From NCBI GenBank assembly GCA_025356435.1, contig JANXSY010000255.1, forward strand, positions 1-46,825: a stretch of 46,825 nt of DNA. Direction: 5' to 3'. Shown in pieces: positions 8,038 to 16,641 of the stretch (the first letter of the stretch is position 1; every line of letters begins with the position of its first letter). A model generated the notes under the pieces. It was not told where the DNA came from. It did no database searches and saw nothing but the letters and a program-made list of their open reading frames with translations. The DNA comes from Isosphaeraceae bacterium (GTDB lineage Bacteria > Planctomycetota > Planctomycetia > Isosphaerales > Isosphaeraceae). A program made the position numbers and the translations under genes.

Positions 8038-9437
8038 AGCTGTCCCTCGTCTGCGGCGACCCAGCGCAGCCGCACGACCCTCTGCGTTCCCTCGGTCATC
8101 CTGACGCGGTGGGCGATCCGGTGGCCGACGACCCAGATGATGCCGGTCGCGTCTTTGACGATGGGGATCAGGTGGCGATCGGGCCTGGCGACGTGGCGAC
8201 CTCGGAAGAAGTCGGCGAGGGGGGTCGTCTTGCCGAGGAGACCGAGGGGATCGAAGCGATCGCCGTCGCGGGGGGGCTCGATGCGGAGCGGCGGGGTGAG
8301 GCGGTCGAGATCGATCCATTCGGTCGACGGCGCGGGGAGGCGGTCGACGGCGGTCATGATCGTGGCTTCGATCCGTCCGCCCAGCCAGTCGACTTGGCCA
8401 GGGAGTTCGAGGGCGACGGAGAGCGGAGGCAGATTCACGGGAAGATCCATGCGTCTCGATAATTTGACGAGGTCGACCTCGACCGCCAATCGAACGCCCG
8501 CGCCGGCGTCGTGAATCCCCTCGGGGCCGACGACGTGGGCGGCGAGTCGTCGCCAGCGGGCGGTGTCCATGCCGGCCTCGGGCCAACCGGCGGTCCTCCA
8601 GAGGACTCGTAAGACCTCGGCGCGGAGGAACGGGGGATGTGACGCGAGGGCCTGTCGATCGATCGCGAAGTCGCCTGGCGAGGAGGGACGAATCGCTTCG
8701 CGGAGGATCGCCGCGACGTGATGGTCGAGCGAGTCGACGGCGGCTCGCGTCAGGCGAGCGAGGCGGGTCAGGGCATCGACGATGGCAGGATTGAATGCGC
8801 GGGCGATCTCGGGCAAGAGGTCGTGGCGAATCCGCGAGCGGGTGCGAGTCGTGTCGAGGTTCGAGGCGTCGTCGCGCCAGGGCTGGCCGAGATCGGTGAG
8901 GAAGCCGCGGATGTCATCGTGCCCAACGGCGAGCAGCGGGCGGACGAGCGTCACGCCGTCGTCAAGCGGGCGCGCCTTCGGGATGCCTGCGAGGCCGCGC
9001 GGGCCGGTCCCACGCACGATCCGATGGAGGATCGTCTCGGCCTGGTCGTCACGTGTGTGTCCGACAGCGACCACGCTCGCGCCGCGACTCCTGGCAATCT
9101 CAACGAGCCAGGCATAGCGGGCGCGTCGGGCGTCGGCCTCGAAGTGCGCGGGGCGTTCGGGGGACCAGCCGCCGAGGTCGAACGGCAGGCCAAGCGACTC
9201 GGCGAGGCCCGCGACGAATTGGCCGTCGTCGCGACCGGCCTCGCCGCGCGTGCCGTGATCGAGGTGGGCAACTGAGAGCGTCAAGCCGAGTCGAGGCGCG
9301 ACGCGGTGTAGCGTTCGCAGCAGCCCGACGCTGTCGCTCCCCCCCGAGACCCCGATCACCCAGCGCGGACCGAATCGGTTGCGAAGGCGGCGAGCCTGGC
9401 GGTCGACGTTGGCCAGCCACTCGGGGGTTTGAGACAT
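8034..9437 (-). CDS. tilS: tRNA(Ile)-lysidine synthase TilS
   Basis: The protein has 467 residues, within the range of the longer TilS forms. TilS attaches lysine to C34 of the CAU-anticodon tRNA-Ile using ATP, which changes both its amino acid identity and its codon reading to AUA. The N-type ATP pyrophosphatase PP-loop SGGSDS is at residues 31-36, followed by L-S-V-A-H-L-D-H-G-T-R and later G-H-T-R-D-D-Q-A-E-T, both characteristic of TilS. The C-terminal part (about 340-467) corresponds to the tRNA-binding TilS-C region, with R-D-G-D-R-F-D-P-L-G and K-T-T-P-L-A-D-F-F. It is the first gene of the minus-strand run and overlaps the following antitoxin gene by ATGA. Confidence 0.92.
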   Translation of the reverse strand: MSQTPEWLANVDRQARRLRNRFGPRWVIGVSGGSDSVGLLRTLHRVAPRLGLTLSVAHLDHGTRGEAGRDDGQFVAGLAESLGLPFDLGGWSPERPAHFEADARRARYAWLVEIARSRGASVVAVGHTRDDQAETILHRIVRGTGPRGLAGIPKARPLDDGVTLVRPLLAVGHDDIRGFLTDLGQPWRDDASNLDTTRTRSRIRHDLLPEIARAFNPAIVDALTRLARLTRAAVDSLDHHVAAILREAIRPSSPGDFAIDRQALASHPPFLRAEVLRVLWRTAGWPEAGMDTARWRRLAAHVVGPEGIHDAGAGVRLAVEVDLVKLSRRMDLPVNLPPLSVALELPGQVDWLGGRIEATIMTAVDRLPAPSTEWIDLDRLTPPLRIEPPRDGDRFDPLGLLGKTTPLADFFRGRHVARPDRHLIPIVKDATGIIWVVGHRIAHRVRMTEGTQRVVRLRWVAADEGQL

Positions 9438-9564
9438 GAGCGGCTAACCACCGGGCTTGGGAAGGATTATGCCCTATTGTTCACGAACCACGCCCCGACG
9501 ACAACGGCTCACGCGACCGGGAGGCGGGATAGGCCGTCCCGGCGGGGTTCGCTACAATGCCCGC

Positions 9565-10500
9565 ATGAATCCCCAGATACAGGCCCTGTTGCGCTGTCCC
9601 CGATGCCAGGGTTCACTCGAATCGACCACCGCGGGGTTCCGCTGCGCCATCTGCGTCCGAGATTATCCCGAGGTCGGCGGTGTCCCGAGATTCGCGGGAG
9701 AGGCTTACGTCGCGAGCTTCGGGCGGCAGTGGAACCGCTATGACGTGGCGCGTGACGAGGAAGACGAGGCGGTCTTCGCCGTCAAGACCGGGGTCGCCGC
9801 GCGCGAACTCGCAGGGCAGCTCGTGCTCGACGCCGGTTGCGGTGGGGGTCGCTATGCCAGGCTGCTCGGGCGGGCCGGGGCGAGGGTCGTCGGGGTTGAC
9901 CTCAGTTCGGCCGTCGAGAAGGCCAAGGCTCTCTGCGACGACCTGCCCGACGTTGCGATCGTCCAGGGAGACCTGACCGAGCTGCCGCTCGCCGAAGCGG
10001 TGTTCGACCTCGCCTTCTCGATCGGTGTCCTCCACCACGGGCCGGAGCCTCGCAAGGCGTTCGCCGAGGTGGCGAAGCGGGTCAAGCCGGGGGGGACGCT
10101 CGCGGTCTGGCTCTATCGCCGCAACACGCCGCCGCAAGAGTGGATCAACTCGGCCCTCCGCGCCGTCTCGACCCGAATCCCCGCGCGGGTGCTCGAACCG
10201 CTCTGCGCGGGGCTGGGGGCGGTCGGCGGTGTTCCGGTCCTGAACAAGACGCTCAACAAGGTCGCGAACTTCTCGAACCACCGCGACTGGACCCTGCGTG
10301 TCTGCGACAACTTCGACTGGTACGCCCCGCCCTATCAGTCGCATCACACCGTCGGCGAGCTGAAGCGATGGTTCGCCGAGGAGGGTTATGTTGACCTTCG
10401 CGAACTCGCCCCCGCGCGTTCGGGTAGGCTCTATGACTGGGCCTACCAGCATGACTTTGTGATCGGCAGCGGCGTGAACGTCGTCGGCCGTCGGGCCTGA
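9565..10500 (+). CDS. Class I SAM-dependent methyltransferase with Trm112-like zinc ribbon
   Basis: The protein has 311 residues. The N-terminal 40 residues have a C-P-R-C ... C-A-I-C arrangement with Y-P-E-V-G-G-V-P-R-F, as in Trm112/YcaR-type domains fused to methyltransferases. The Rossmann motif V-L-D-A-G-C-G-G-G-R-Y lies near residues 92-102, motif II ends G-V-D-L-S, and D-L-A-F-S-I-G-V-L-H-H is the motif IV region of the Methyltransf_11 type. Substrate unknown. The start at 9565 is used because the frame before it (to 9457) lacks conserved content and covers the tilS promoter region. It diverges from tilS and is followed after 16 bp by the metallophosphatase gene. Confidence 0.8.
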   Translation: MNPQIQALLRCPRCQGSLESTTAGFRCAICVRDYPEVGGVPRFAGEAYVASFGRQWNRYDVARDEEDEAVFAVKTGVAARELAGQLVLDAGCGGGRYARLLGRAGARVVGVDLSSAVEKAKALCDDLPDVAIVQGDLTELPLAEAVFDLAFSIGVLHHGPEPRKAFAEVAKRVKPGGTLAVWLYRRNTPPQEWINSALRAVSTRIPARVLEPLCAGLGAVGGVPVLNKTLNKVANFSNHRDWTLRVCDNFDWYAPPYQSHHTVGELKRWFAEEGYVDLRELAPARSGRLYDWAYQHDFVIGSGVNVVGRRA

Positions 10501-10516
10501 TTCCTCACTCCTTGAG

Positions 10517-12028
10517 ATGGCCGATCGATCAACCTCACGGATGTCTCTGATGCCCCACCGTCGTCGTCGTCGTCGCATCGCCCTACTTGTCGTCGGACTC
10601 GCGGCCATCGTCTGGCTCGCGGCCGGGCCGATCGTCGACTATATCGGCGTCTCGCTCCGCTGGGCGACTTCAGATCATACCTTTCTGTTCAAGCCTTACC
10701 TTCAGCTTGGCGACGCCCCCGGCCTGGCCGATCCTGAGCGGGCGGAGGTCGTCTGGCACGCCGCCGACCGCGAGGCCAACTGGTGGGTCGAGGTGAGACC
10801 GACGCCCGACGGCGTGTGGGTCCGCACGCCCACGCCCGACTATCGCGCCGTCAGGGTGGCGAAGGTCGAGCCGCACCGGGTCTATCACGTCCCGATCGGC
10901 GGCCTCGTGCCGGGAGGTCGATTTTCCTACCGAGTGGGGATCGGGCCGAAGACGCTCTTTGAAGCCGAGGCGCGAGCGCGGGTGCCTGCAGGCAAGCCGT
11001 ATCGCACGGTCGTGATCGGCGACATCGCAGCCGGAACGTCAGCCGCGTCGCGAGTTGCCTGGAGGATCGGCGAGGCCCACCCCGACCTGCTCGTCGTCAC
11101 CGGCGACATCGTCTACAGCCGAGGCCGGATCTCCGAGTACGCCGAGCGATTCTTTCCGGTCTACAACGCGGATACTCCCTCCTCCAACACCGGTGCCCCG
11201 ATCCTCCGGTCAACGCTCTCGGCAGCGGCGGCAGGCAACCACGACATCGTCACGCGTAACTTCAACGACTTCCCCGACGCGATGGCCTACTTCCTCGCCT
11301 GGTCGCAGCCGCTGAACGGGCCGCTCCACACGGTCGGAGGAAAGAACACGCCGGGTCTCGAAGGCTCGTCCGACCGCATCAAGGCGTTCCTCGACGCCGC
11401 CGGGCCGACGTATCCCCGGATGGCCAACTTCTCGTTCGACTTCGGCGATGTCCACTGGACCGTGCTCGACGCCAACCCGCACGTCGACTGGAGCGACCCT
11501 GACCTCCGCGCCTGGGTCGAGCGTGATCTCACCTCGGCGCGGCCGGGATCGTGGAAGCTCGTGGCGTTCCACCAGCCGGGCTTCAACTCGTCGGTCGCCC
11601 ACTTCCACGAGCAGCAAATGCGGCTTCTCGCCGACGTCTTCGAGCGCGGAGGCGTGACGATCGCTTTCGGCGGACACGTCCACAACTATCAGCGCACGCA
11701 TCCCTTCACCTTCAAGCAAGACGGCAAGGGCCAGGGCGGCGACGGCCATGTCAACGGCACATGGGCTATTGACCGCAGTTTTGACGGCGACAAGCAGACC
11801 GTCCCCAAGGGGGTCATTTATGTCATCACTGGAGCTGGAGGCGCGACGCTGCACGACACCATCCGAGCCTCTCGGCCCGACACCTGGCTCGAAGTCACCG
11901 CCCGCGTCGTCTCGACGATCCACTCGTTCACCGTCCTCGACGTCGCAGCCGACCGGCTTCGCCTGAAACAGATCGACGACACGGGGGCGGTCGTTGATTC
12001 GTTCGAGATCACCCGGCCCGCAAATTGA
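10517..12028 (+). CDS. Purple acid phosphatase-like metallophosphoesterase, membrane-anchored
   Basis: The protein has 503 residues. A polyarginine stretch precedes one hydrophobic segment (about 21-37), which suggests an uncleaved anchor or signal. Residues 55-155 fit the Fn3-like N-terminal domain of purple acid phosphatases. The dinuclear metal motifs are visible in order: GD at 168-169, GDIVY at 196-200, GNHD at 240-243, A-F-H-Q-P-G near 355 and G-H-V-H-N-Y-Q-R-T near 385. The family hydrolyses phosphate esters outside the cytoplasm; the substrate here is unknown. An upstream GAGATGG could be the ribosome binding site for the ATG at 10517, and in-frame ATGs at about 10541 and 10550 are alternatives. 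It lies between the methyltransferase and a rhodanese gene with short gaps. Confidence 0.85.
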   Translation: MADRSTSRMSLMPHRRRRRRIALLVVGLAAIVWLAAGPIVDYIGVSLRWATSDHTFLFKPYLQLGDAPGLADPERAEVVWHAADREANWWVEVRPTPDGVWVRTPTPDYRAVRVAKVEPHRVYHVPIGGLVPGGRFSYRVGIGPKTLFEAEARARVPAGKPYRTVVIGDIAAGTSAASRVAWRIGEAHPDLLVVTGDIVYSRGRISEYAERFFPVYNADTPSSNTGAPILRSTLSAAAAGNHDIVTRNFNDFPDAMAYFLAWSQPLNGPLHTVGGKNTPGLEGSSDRIKAFLDAAGPTYPRMANFSFDFGDVHWTVLDANPHVDWSDPDLRAWVERDLTSARPGSWKLVAFHQPGFNSSVAHFHEQQMRLLADVFERGGVTIAFGGHVHNYQRTHPFTFKQDGKGQGGDGHVNGTWAIDRSFDGDKQTVPKGVIYVITGAGGATLHDTIRASRPDTWLEVTARVVSTIHSFTVLDVAADRLRLKQIDDTGAVVDSFEITRPAN

Positions 12029-12056
12029 TAGACTATCCGTCAAGAGGAACATCGCC

Positions 12057-12947
12057 ATGCCGCGCCGATTGACCGCACTTCTAGTCACATCCGCACTTAT
12101 TCTCGTCGCCGCGTCGTCTCTGCCGGCGACTCTTCTAAGCTTCGACGATGTGCAAAAGCGGCTCGCGGACCCAACCCTTCGCGTCCTCGACACCCGACCC
12201 CGCGCCGATTACGACAAGGGCCATATCCCCGGCGCGGTCTGGGTCGACACCAAAGCCGCCTCGACCCTCGCCGCCCGGCCCGACGGTCTGCTCGACAAGA
12301 CGGCCTGGACCGCCTGGACGGCTCCGCTCGCGATTGGACCCGACTCTGACGTTCTCGTCTACGACGGCGGCCGGCAGCTTGAAGCCGCGCGCATCTGGTG
12401 GCTCTTGAAATATCTCGGTGTCGCCAAAGTCGGCCTGATCGATGGCAATTTCGGCCTCTGGAAGGGCGAAGGCCACCCCGTCTCGACCGAGCCGGCCAAG
12501 GTGCAGCCTCGCCCGTTCGCCGTCGCCTTCCGATCCGACCGCAGCGCGACCCGCGCCGAAGTTCTTGCCGCGCTCGAAGCCCATTCGGCCCTGGTGATCG
12601 ACGCGCGGACCGAGGCCGAACACACTGGCGAGCAGGCCCAGGCCAAACGAGGCGGCCACATCCCGGCGGCCTGCCACCTCGAATGGACCGAGTTCGTCAC
12701 CTCTGAAGGCCGCTTCCTCGACGATTCGGCCATCCGCGCCCGAGTTGCCAAAGCCCGGATCAAACAGGGCCAGCCCGTCATCACCCACTGCCAGGGCGGC
12801 GGCCGGGCCTCGGTCGACGCCTTCGTCTTCGAGCGTCTCGGCTTCCCCGTCCGCAACTACTATCGGGGCTGGTCAGACTGGGGGAACGTCGAGGAGACGC
12901 CGGTCGTCAAGGGGAAGGAAGCTGTCGGCGAGTCGAAGCAACCGTAA
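12057..12947 (+). CDS. Secreted tandem rhodanese (sulfurtransferase)
   Basis: The protein has 296 residues. The ATG at 12057 follows an AAGAGGAA ribosome binding site and opens a signal peptide (MPRRLTALLVTSALILVAASS). Two rhodanese domains follow. The first keeps D-T-R-P-R-A-D-Y-D-K-G-H-I-P-G-A but has Asp (D103, in V-Y-D-G-G-R) where an active-site Cys would be, so it should be inactive. The second has C245 in H-C-Q-G-G-G-R-A-S and should form the persulfide. This inactive/active arrangement is normal for thiosulfate and 3-mercaptopyruvate sulfurtransferases. The export signal implies activity in the periplasm. The in-frame start at 11994 lies inside the preceding gene and is rejected. Confidence 0.87.
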   Translation: MPRRLTALLVTSALILVAASSLPATLLSFDDVQKRLADPTLRVLDTRPRADYDKGHIPGAVWVDTKAASTLAARPDGLLDKTAWTAWTAPLAIGPDSDVLVYDGGRQLEAARIWWLLKYLGVAKVGLIDGNFGLWKGEGHPVSTEPAKVQPRPFAVAFRSDRSATRAEVLAALEAHSALVIDARTEAEHTGEQAQAKRGGHIPAACHLEWTEFVTSEGRFLDDSAIRARVAKARIKQGQPVITHCQGGGRASVDAFVFERLGFPVRNYYRGWSDWGNVEETPVVKGKEAVGESKQP

Positions 12948-13072
12948 GCGGCGATGGAACTCAGCCGGGGCCGCAAGAAAAATTGGAATCAATCCCGTCG
13001 TCGGCGACCATTCTTCTACCGTGGAGCATCGCGAAGGCCGAGGAACCCTGGTGACTGAGAGGACTCGATCTC

Positions 13073-13952
13073 ATGTCCAATAAACTTCAAACGTCTCCGA
13101 TCCACCTCCTCCATCGGCTCTTCGCCGAGGGCGGCGCGGCAGCTCTTTCCGACGCCCAACTCGTCGATCGCTTCGCCATGACCCGGAATCACGAGGCGTT
13201 CTCCTCGCTCGTGGCGCGACACGGGCCGATGGTCATGGCGGTCTGTCGCGGCTTTGTCGGTCCCGACGATGACGCCGATGACGCCTTCCAGGCGACGTTT
13301 CTTACTACGCGAACTCCGCCTCGTGCGCGACGACGTGAAGGTCCGTGGACGCATTCTCGACCCCCAAGGGACGGCCGCTCGCTGGGGCCAAGGTGCGATT
13401 CGTCACCCTTCAGGCCCCCGACCGCAACGACTTTAACGCCCACACAAACAATTGCCATCACGCGTTGATACTATCGTGTCACGTTTATGTGATCCACGCC
13501 TCGTCGGAGACCGCCAGGGAATCCGTCACCGTCGGCGACGTGCGATTCACGCTCTCAGGCTTCGGCCGGGACCGCCTGGTCACACTCTCGGTGACAGCCC
13601 CGGGCGCGATCCCGACGAACGTCGAGGTCGCCGACGACAGACGGACGGATTTCGTGATCGAATGCGTGCACGGCATCCCGTTCCGGTCGCGACCCTCGCC
13701 ACCCCGGCGCGGTTGCAACGCGCCTCCGACGCGGACCCCAAGATCGGCTTGTTCCGCACCCTGGACACCGATTTCGACGGCCGGTTCCGGATCGAGCGTC
13801 TGGTCCCGGGCCAGATTTACAGCGCCGAGGTGTATCGCGGGATCGGCGTCTACGCCGGGAAGGTCTTCGAGAACATCACACTCCGACCCGGCGAAGTCCG
13901 CGACCTCGGCGACATCCGCACGAAGGTTTCAGTCGACGTCAGGGGCAAGTGA
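13073..13952 (+). pseudogene. Decayed ECF sigma factor gene with carboxypeptidase-regulatory-like tail
   Basis: The first 76 codons from ATG 13073 encode a planctomycete ECF-type sigma region 2: S-D-A-Q-L-V-D-R-F, then F-S-S-L-V-A-R-H-G-P-M-V, then D-D-A-D-D-A-F-Q-A-T-F-L. Here the reading breaks off before the rest of region 2 and region 4. A V-K-V-R-G-R-I-L-D-P-Q segment follows in another frame near 13330-13365. An apparent extra G at the GGGACGG near 13368 shifts to the frame that reads G-R-P-L-A-G-A-K-V. A last shift near 13700 leads to the terminal F-R-I-E-R-L-V-P-G-Q-I-Y and L-R-P-G-E-V-R-D-L-G-D-I before a TGA ending at 13952. Several deletions and at least three frame changes make a functional product unlikely. 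The tail matches carboxypeptidase-regulatory-like extensions of long planctomycete ECF proteins. Confidence 0.75.
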
Positions 13953-14010
13953 CGAGGAATCAGTCTGGCACGGCGATTGCCTGCTCCTGCAGTCGTTCCG
14001 GAAACCCGCA

Positions 14011-15270
14011 ATGGATTCAACGCCTGTGATGAATCCCCCGGCAGCAATCTCCCTCGTCATGACGATCTTCGGCCTGACGTACCTGGCGTTGGCTGTCGGG
14101 AAGGTTCCCGGGCTGCGGATCGACCGGGCCGGGATCGCGCTGGTCGGCGCGGCGGCGATGCTCGCCTTTGGCGTGCTCCCGTTGCGGGAGGCGGCGAAGG
14201 CTGTTGATTATGAGACGATCATCTTGTTGTTCGGGATGATGGTCGTCGTGGCCCATCTTCGGATGGCGGGTTTTTTCGACCTGGTGACCGAGCAGATTAC
14301 CGCGCGGTTCTCGTCACCACTGCCGCTGCTTGCAGTGACGATCGGGCTCACGGGAGTGCTATCGGCATTCCTGGTGAACGACGTCGTCTGCGTCGCGCTC
14401 ACGCCTTTAATCCTCCATCTCTGCCGCCGGCTGAAGCGACCGCCGATCCCATACCTTGTCGGCCTGGCGACGGCCTCGAACATCGGATCAGTCGCCACGA
14501 TCACGGGCAATCCTCAGAATATTATCATCGGGTCGCTCTCAGGCATTCCTTACTTGCGGTTCGCCTCGAAACTGGCCCCCGTGGCGCTGATCGGCCTGGT
14601 CCTCAACTTCGTAATCGTGGCGCTGGTCTACCGCAAGACGCTCCGCAAGGAAGGTGTCGGGCTCTCCGAGAAGAATGAACACGCCCGGCCCAGGGTCCAC
14701 CGGACGTTGCTCATCAAAAGCGTCTCCGTAACCCTCATCACGGTCGGTTTCTTCTTCGCGGGCCGGCCGATCGCCCTGGTAGCGATGGTCGCCGCCGGGG
14801 TGCTGATGCTCGAACGGGTCCGCCCCGAGAAGGTCTACGCGGCGGTCGACTGGCCGCTCCTGATCATGTTCGCCGGCCTGTTCGTGGTGGTCCACGCTTT
14901 CGAAGTCAACGTCGTCGAGACGTGGGGCCTCGATCGTTGGCGCGCCTTGCTCGATTCTCCGGTCGTGATGGTGAGCGCGCTATCGGTGGTCCTTTCGAAT
15001 TTGGTCTCGAATGTCCCTGCCGTCCTGCTGTTCAAGCCGCTCATGGCGGTGATGCCGCAGAAGGAACTGGCGTGGCTGGCGCTGGCGATGTCGAGCACCT
15101 TGGCGGGGAACCTGACGGTGCTTGGATCGGTGGCCAACCTGACCGTGGTCGAGAACGCGCGACGGGCGGGGACGGAACTCGGCTTCGTCGAATACCTCAA
15201 GGTTGGCGTGCCGCTGACCGTCCTGACGATCCTCGTGGGTGTCGCCTGGCTCGCGTTGGTCCCCTATTAG
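14011..15270 (+). CDS. ArsB/NhaD/SLC13-like anion or ion transporter
   Basis: The protein has 419 residues and about 11 hydrophobic segments. The two hairpin-type signature regions of the ion transporter superfamily are visible: S-A-F-L-V-N-D-V-V-C-V-A-L-T-P near residue 120 and A-S-N-I-G-S-V-A-T-I-T-G-N-P-Q-N near 160. The second half repeats this as V-V-L-S-N-L-V-S-N-V-P-A-V and A-G-N-L-T-V-L-G-S-V-A-N. Such proteins move dicarboxylates, arsenite, or sodium/protons; the substrate cannot be read from the sequence. Starts at 14011 and 14029 are both possible. The frame is open upstream to 13345, but that part belongs to the decayed sigma factor gene. The MFS gene follows after 8 bp, so both transporters probably share a transcript. 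Confidence 0.83.
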   Translation: MDSTPVMNPPAAISLVMTIFGLTYLALAVGKVPGLRIDRAGIALVGAAAMLAFGVLPLREAAKAVDYETIILLFGMMVVVAHLRMAGFFDLVTEQITARFSSPLPLLAVTIGLTGVLSAFLVNDVVCVALTPLILHLCRRLKRPPIPYLVGLATASNIGSVATITGNPQNIIIGSLSGIPYLRFASKLAPVALIGLVLNFVIVALVYRKTLRKEGVGLSEKNEHARPRVHRTLLIKSVSVTLITVGFFFAGRPIALVAMVAAGVLMLERVRPEKVYAAVDWPLLIMFAGLFVVVHAFEVNVVETWGLDRWRALLDSPVVMVSALSVVLSNLVSNVPAVLLFKPLMAVMPQKELAWLALAMSSTLAGNLTVLGSVANLTVVENARRAGTELGFVEYLKVGVPLTVLTILVGVAWLALVPY

Positions 15271-15278
15271 GACGAAGC

Positions 15279-16571
15279 ATGACCACTGCCGATGAATCGG
15301 GACACCCTGCCCCCGCGCGAAACCCGTCGAGGACGAGCCTGTACGCGCTCGACGCCTTGAATTTCTTCCTCTCCGACGTCCGCGACGGCATGGGGCCGTT
15401 CCTGGGCACCTTCTTACGCGAGAACCAGGGGTGGGACACGGGCCGGGTCGGGATCGCCCTGGCGGCGTCTCAGGTCGGAACCGTGCTGGCCCAGACCCCC
15501 GCCGGCGCCCTGATCGACCGCATTCGTTGGAAGCGGCTGGCGATGGCGATCGCGGCGGTCATCGTCGCCATGGGCTGCATCCTGCTCTATCTCATGCCGA
15601 CCGAAACAGCGGTTGTCGCCACCCAAGCGACAATCGGCGCGGCAGCCACGATCTTCCCTCCCGCCATCGCGGCGGTGACACTCGGCATCGTAGGCCGGGC
15701 AGCAATGGCGAGGCGCACCGGGCGAAATGAGGCGTTCAACCACGGCGGCAACGTGATCATGGCGGTCCTGGCGGGCGGCTCGGCTTACCTGCTGGGCTAC
15801 GGCGCGATGTTCTTCCTCGTCGCCGGAATGGCGGCGCTAAGCATCATCGCCGTCTTCCTGATCCGGGCGGGAGACATCGACCACGACCTCGCCCGAGGGG
15901 CCGACGACGGCGACGTCGAGGGCCGCGCGGCCATCGGCATCAGGGAGTTGTTTGAAGACCGAAGGATCGTCACCTTCATCGCATCAGCCGTCTTGTTCCA
16001 CCTCGCCAACGCCGCGATGCTGCCCCTGGTCGGCCAGAAGTCTGCCGACCACATGAAATCAGGCGCTCCTGTGCTCATGTCGGCGTGTATCGTTGCAGCG
16101 CAGGTCGTGATGGTGCCGGTGGCCCTGCTCGCCAGCCGCCTGGCGACCTCTTGGGGCCGCAAGCCGGTTTTCCTGATTGGCTTCGCGGTCTTGCCGGTGC
16201 GAGGGCTGCTTTACGGACTGAGTGTTAACCCCTTTTACCTCGTTGCGGTTCAACTCCTCGACGGCATCGGCGCGGGGATCTTCGGCGTCGTCTCGGTGCT
16301 GGTCGTCGCCGACCTGACGAGGGGGACGGGCCGGTTCAACTTCACGCAAGGGGCGCTCGCGACAGCGACGGGCCTCGGGGCCGGAGTCAGCAACGTCCTC
16401 GCGGGCTTCATCGTCAAGGAGGCGGGCTTCAACGCCGGCTTCCTCACCCTTGCGACGATCGCCGGCGTGGGCCTGATATTCTTCGCGCTAGCCATGCCCG
16501 AAACACGCCTCCAGGGCCACAATCCGGCGATCAGTGCCGAGACGAACGTCGGGGCCGGTCAGGTCGAATAG
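15279..16571 (+). CDS. Major facilitator superfamily transporter
   Basis: The protein has 430 residues with about 12 membrane segments. The sequence begins MTTADESGHPAPA and soon reads L-N-F-F-L-S-D-V-R-D-G-M-G-P-F-L-G, a start typical of MFS_1 transporters. The A-like motif after helix 2 is represented by G-A-L-I-D-R-I-R-W-K-R and its counterpart in the second half by A-S-R-L-A-T-S-W-G-R-K-P. Substrate unknown. The frame extends upstream to 14922 inside the previous gene; the ATG at 15279 is chosen because it directly follows that gene's stop and starts a normal cytoplasmic N terminus. Confidence 0.85.
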   Translation: MTTADESGHPAPARNPSRTSLYALDALNFFLSDVRDGMGPFLGTFLRENQGWDTGRVGIALAASQVGTVLAQTPAGALIDRIRWKRLAMAIAAVIVAMGCILLYLMPTETAVVATQATIGAAATIFPPAIAAVTLGIVGRAAMARRTGRNEAFNHGGNVIMAVLAGGSAYLLGYGAMFFLVAGMAALSIIAVFLIRAGDIDHDLARGADDGDVEGRAAIGIRELFEDRRIVTFIASAVLFHLANAAMLPLVGQKSADHMKSGAPVLMSACIVAAQVVMVPVALLASRLATSWGRKPVFLIGFAVLPVRGLLYGLSVNPFYLVAVQLLDGIGAGIFGVVSVLVVADLTRGTGRFNFTQGALATATGLGAGVSNVLAGFIVKEAGFNAGFLTLATIAGVGLIFFALAMPETRLQGHNPAISAETNVGAGQVE

Positions 16572-16641
16572 ACGCCGAGGCGACGCTCGCCGACCTCGCC
16601 CCGTTCGAGGTACAACCGGTTCTTACTCAAAGGAGGCGATC

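Noticed and set aside
11994..12056. Overlapping start for the rhodanese gene
   Set aside because: A start at 12057 has a ribosome binding site and opens a proper signal peptide; the upstream part lies in the phosphatase gene.
13345..14010. N-terminal extension of the SLC13-like transporter
   Set aside because: The frame is open, but the sequence belongs to the decayed sigma factor tail, and the transporter has a normal start at 14011 or 14029.
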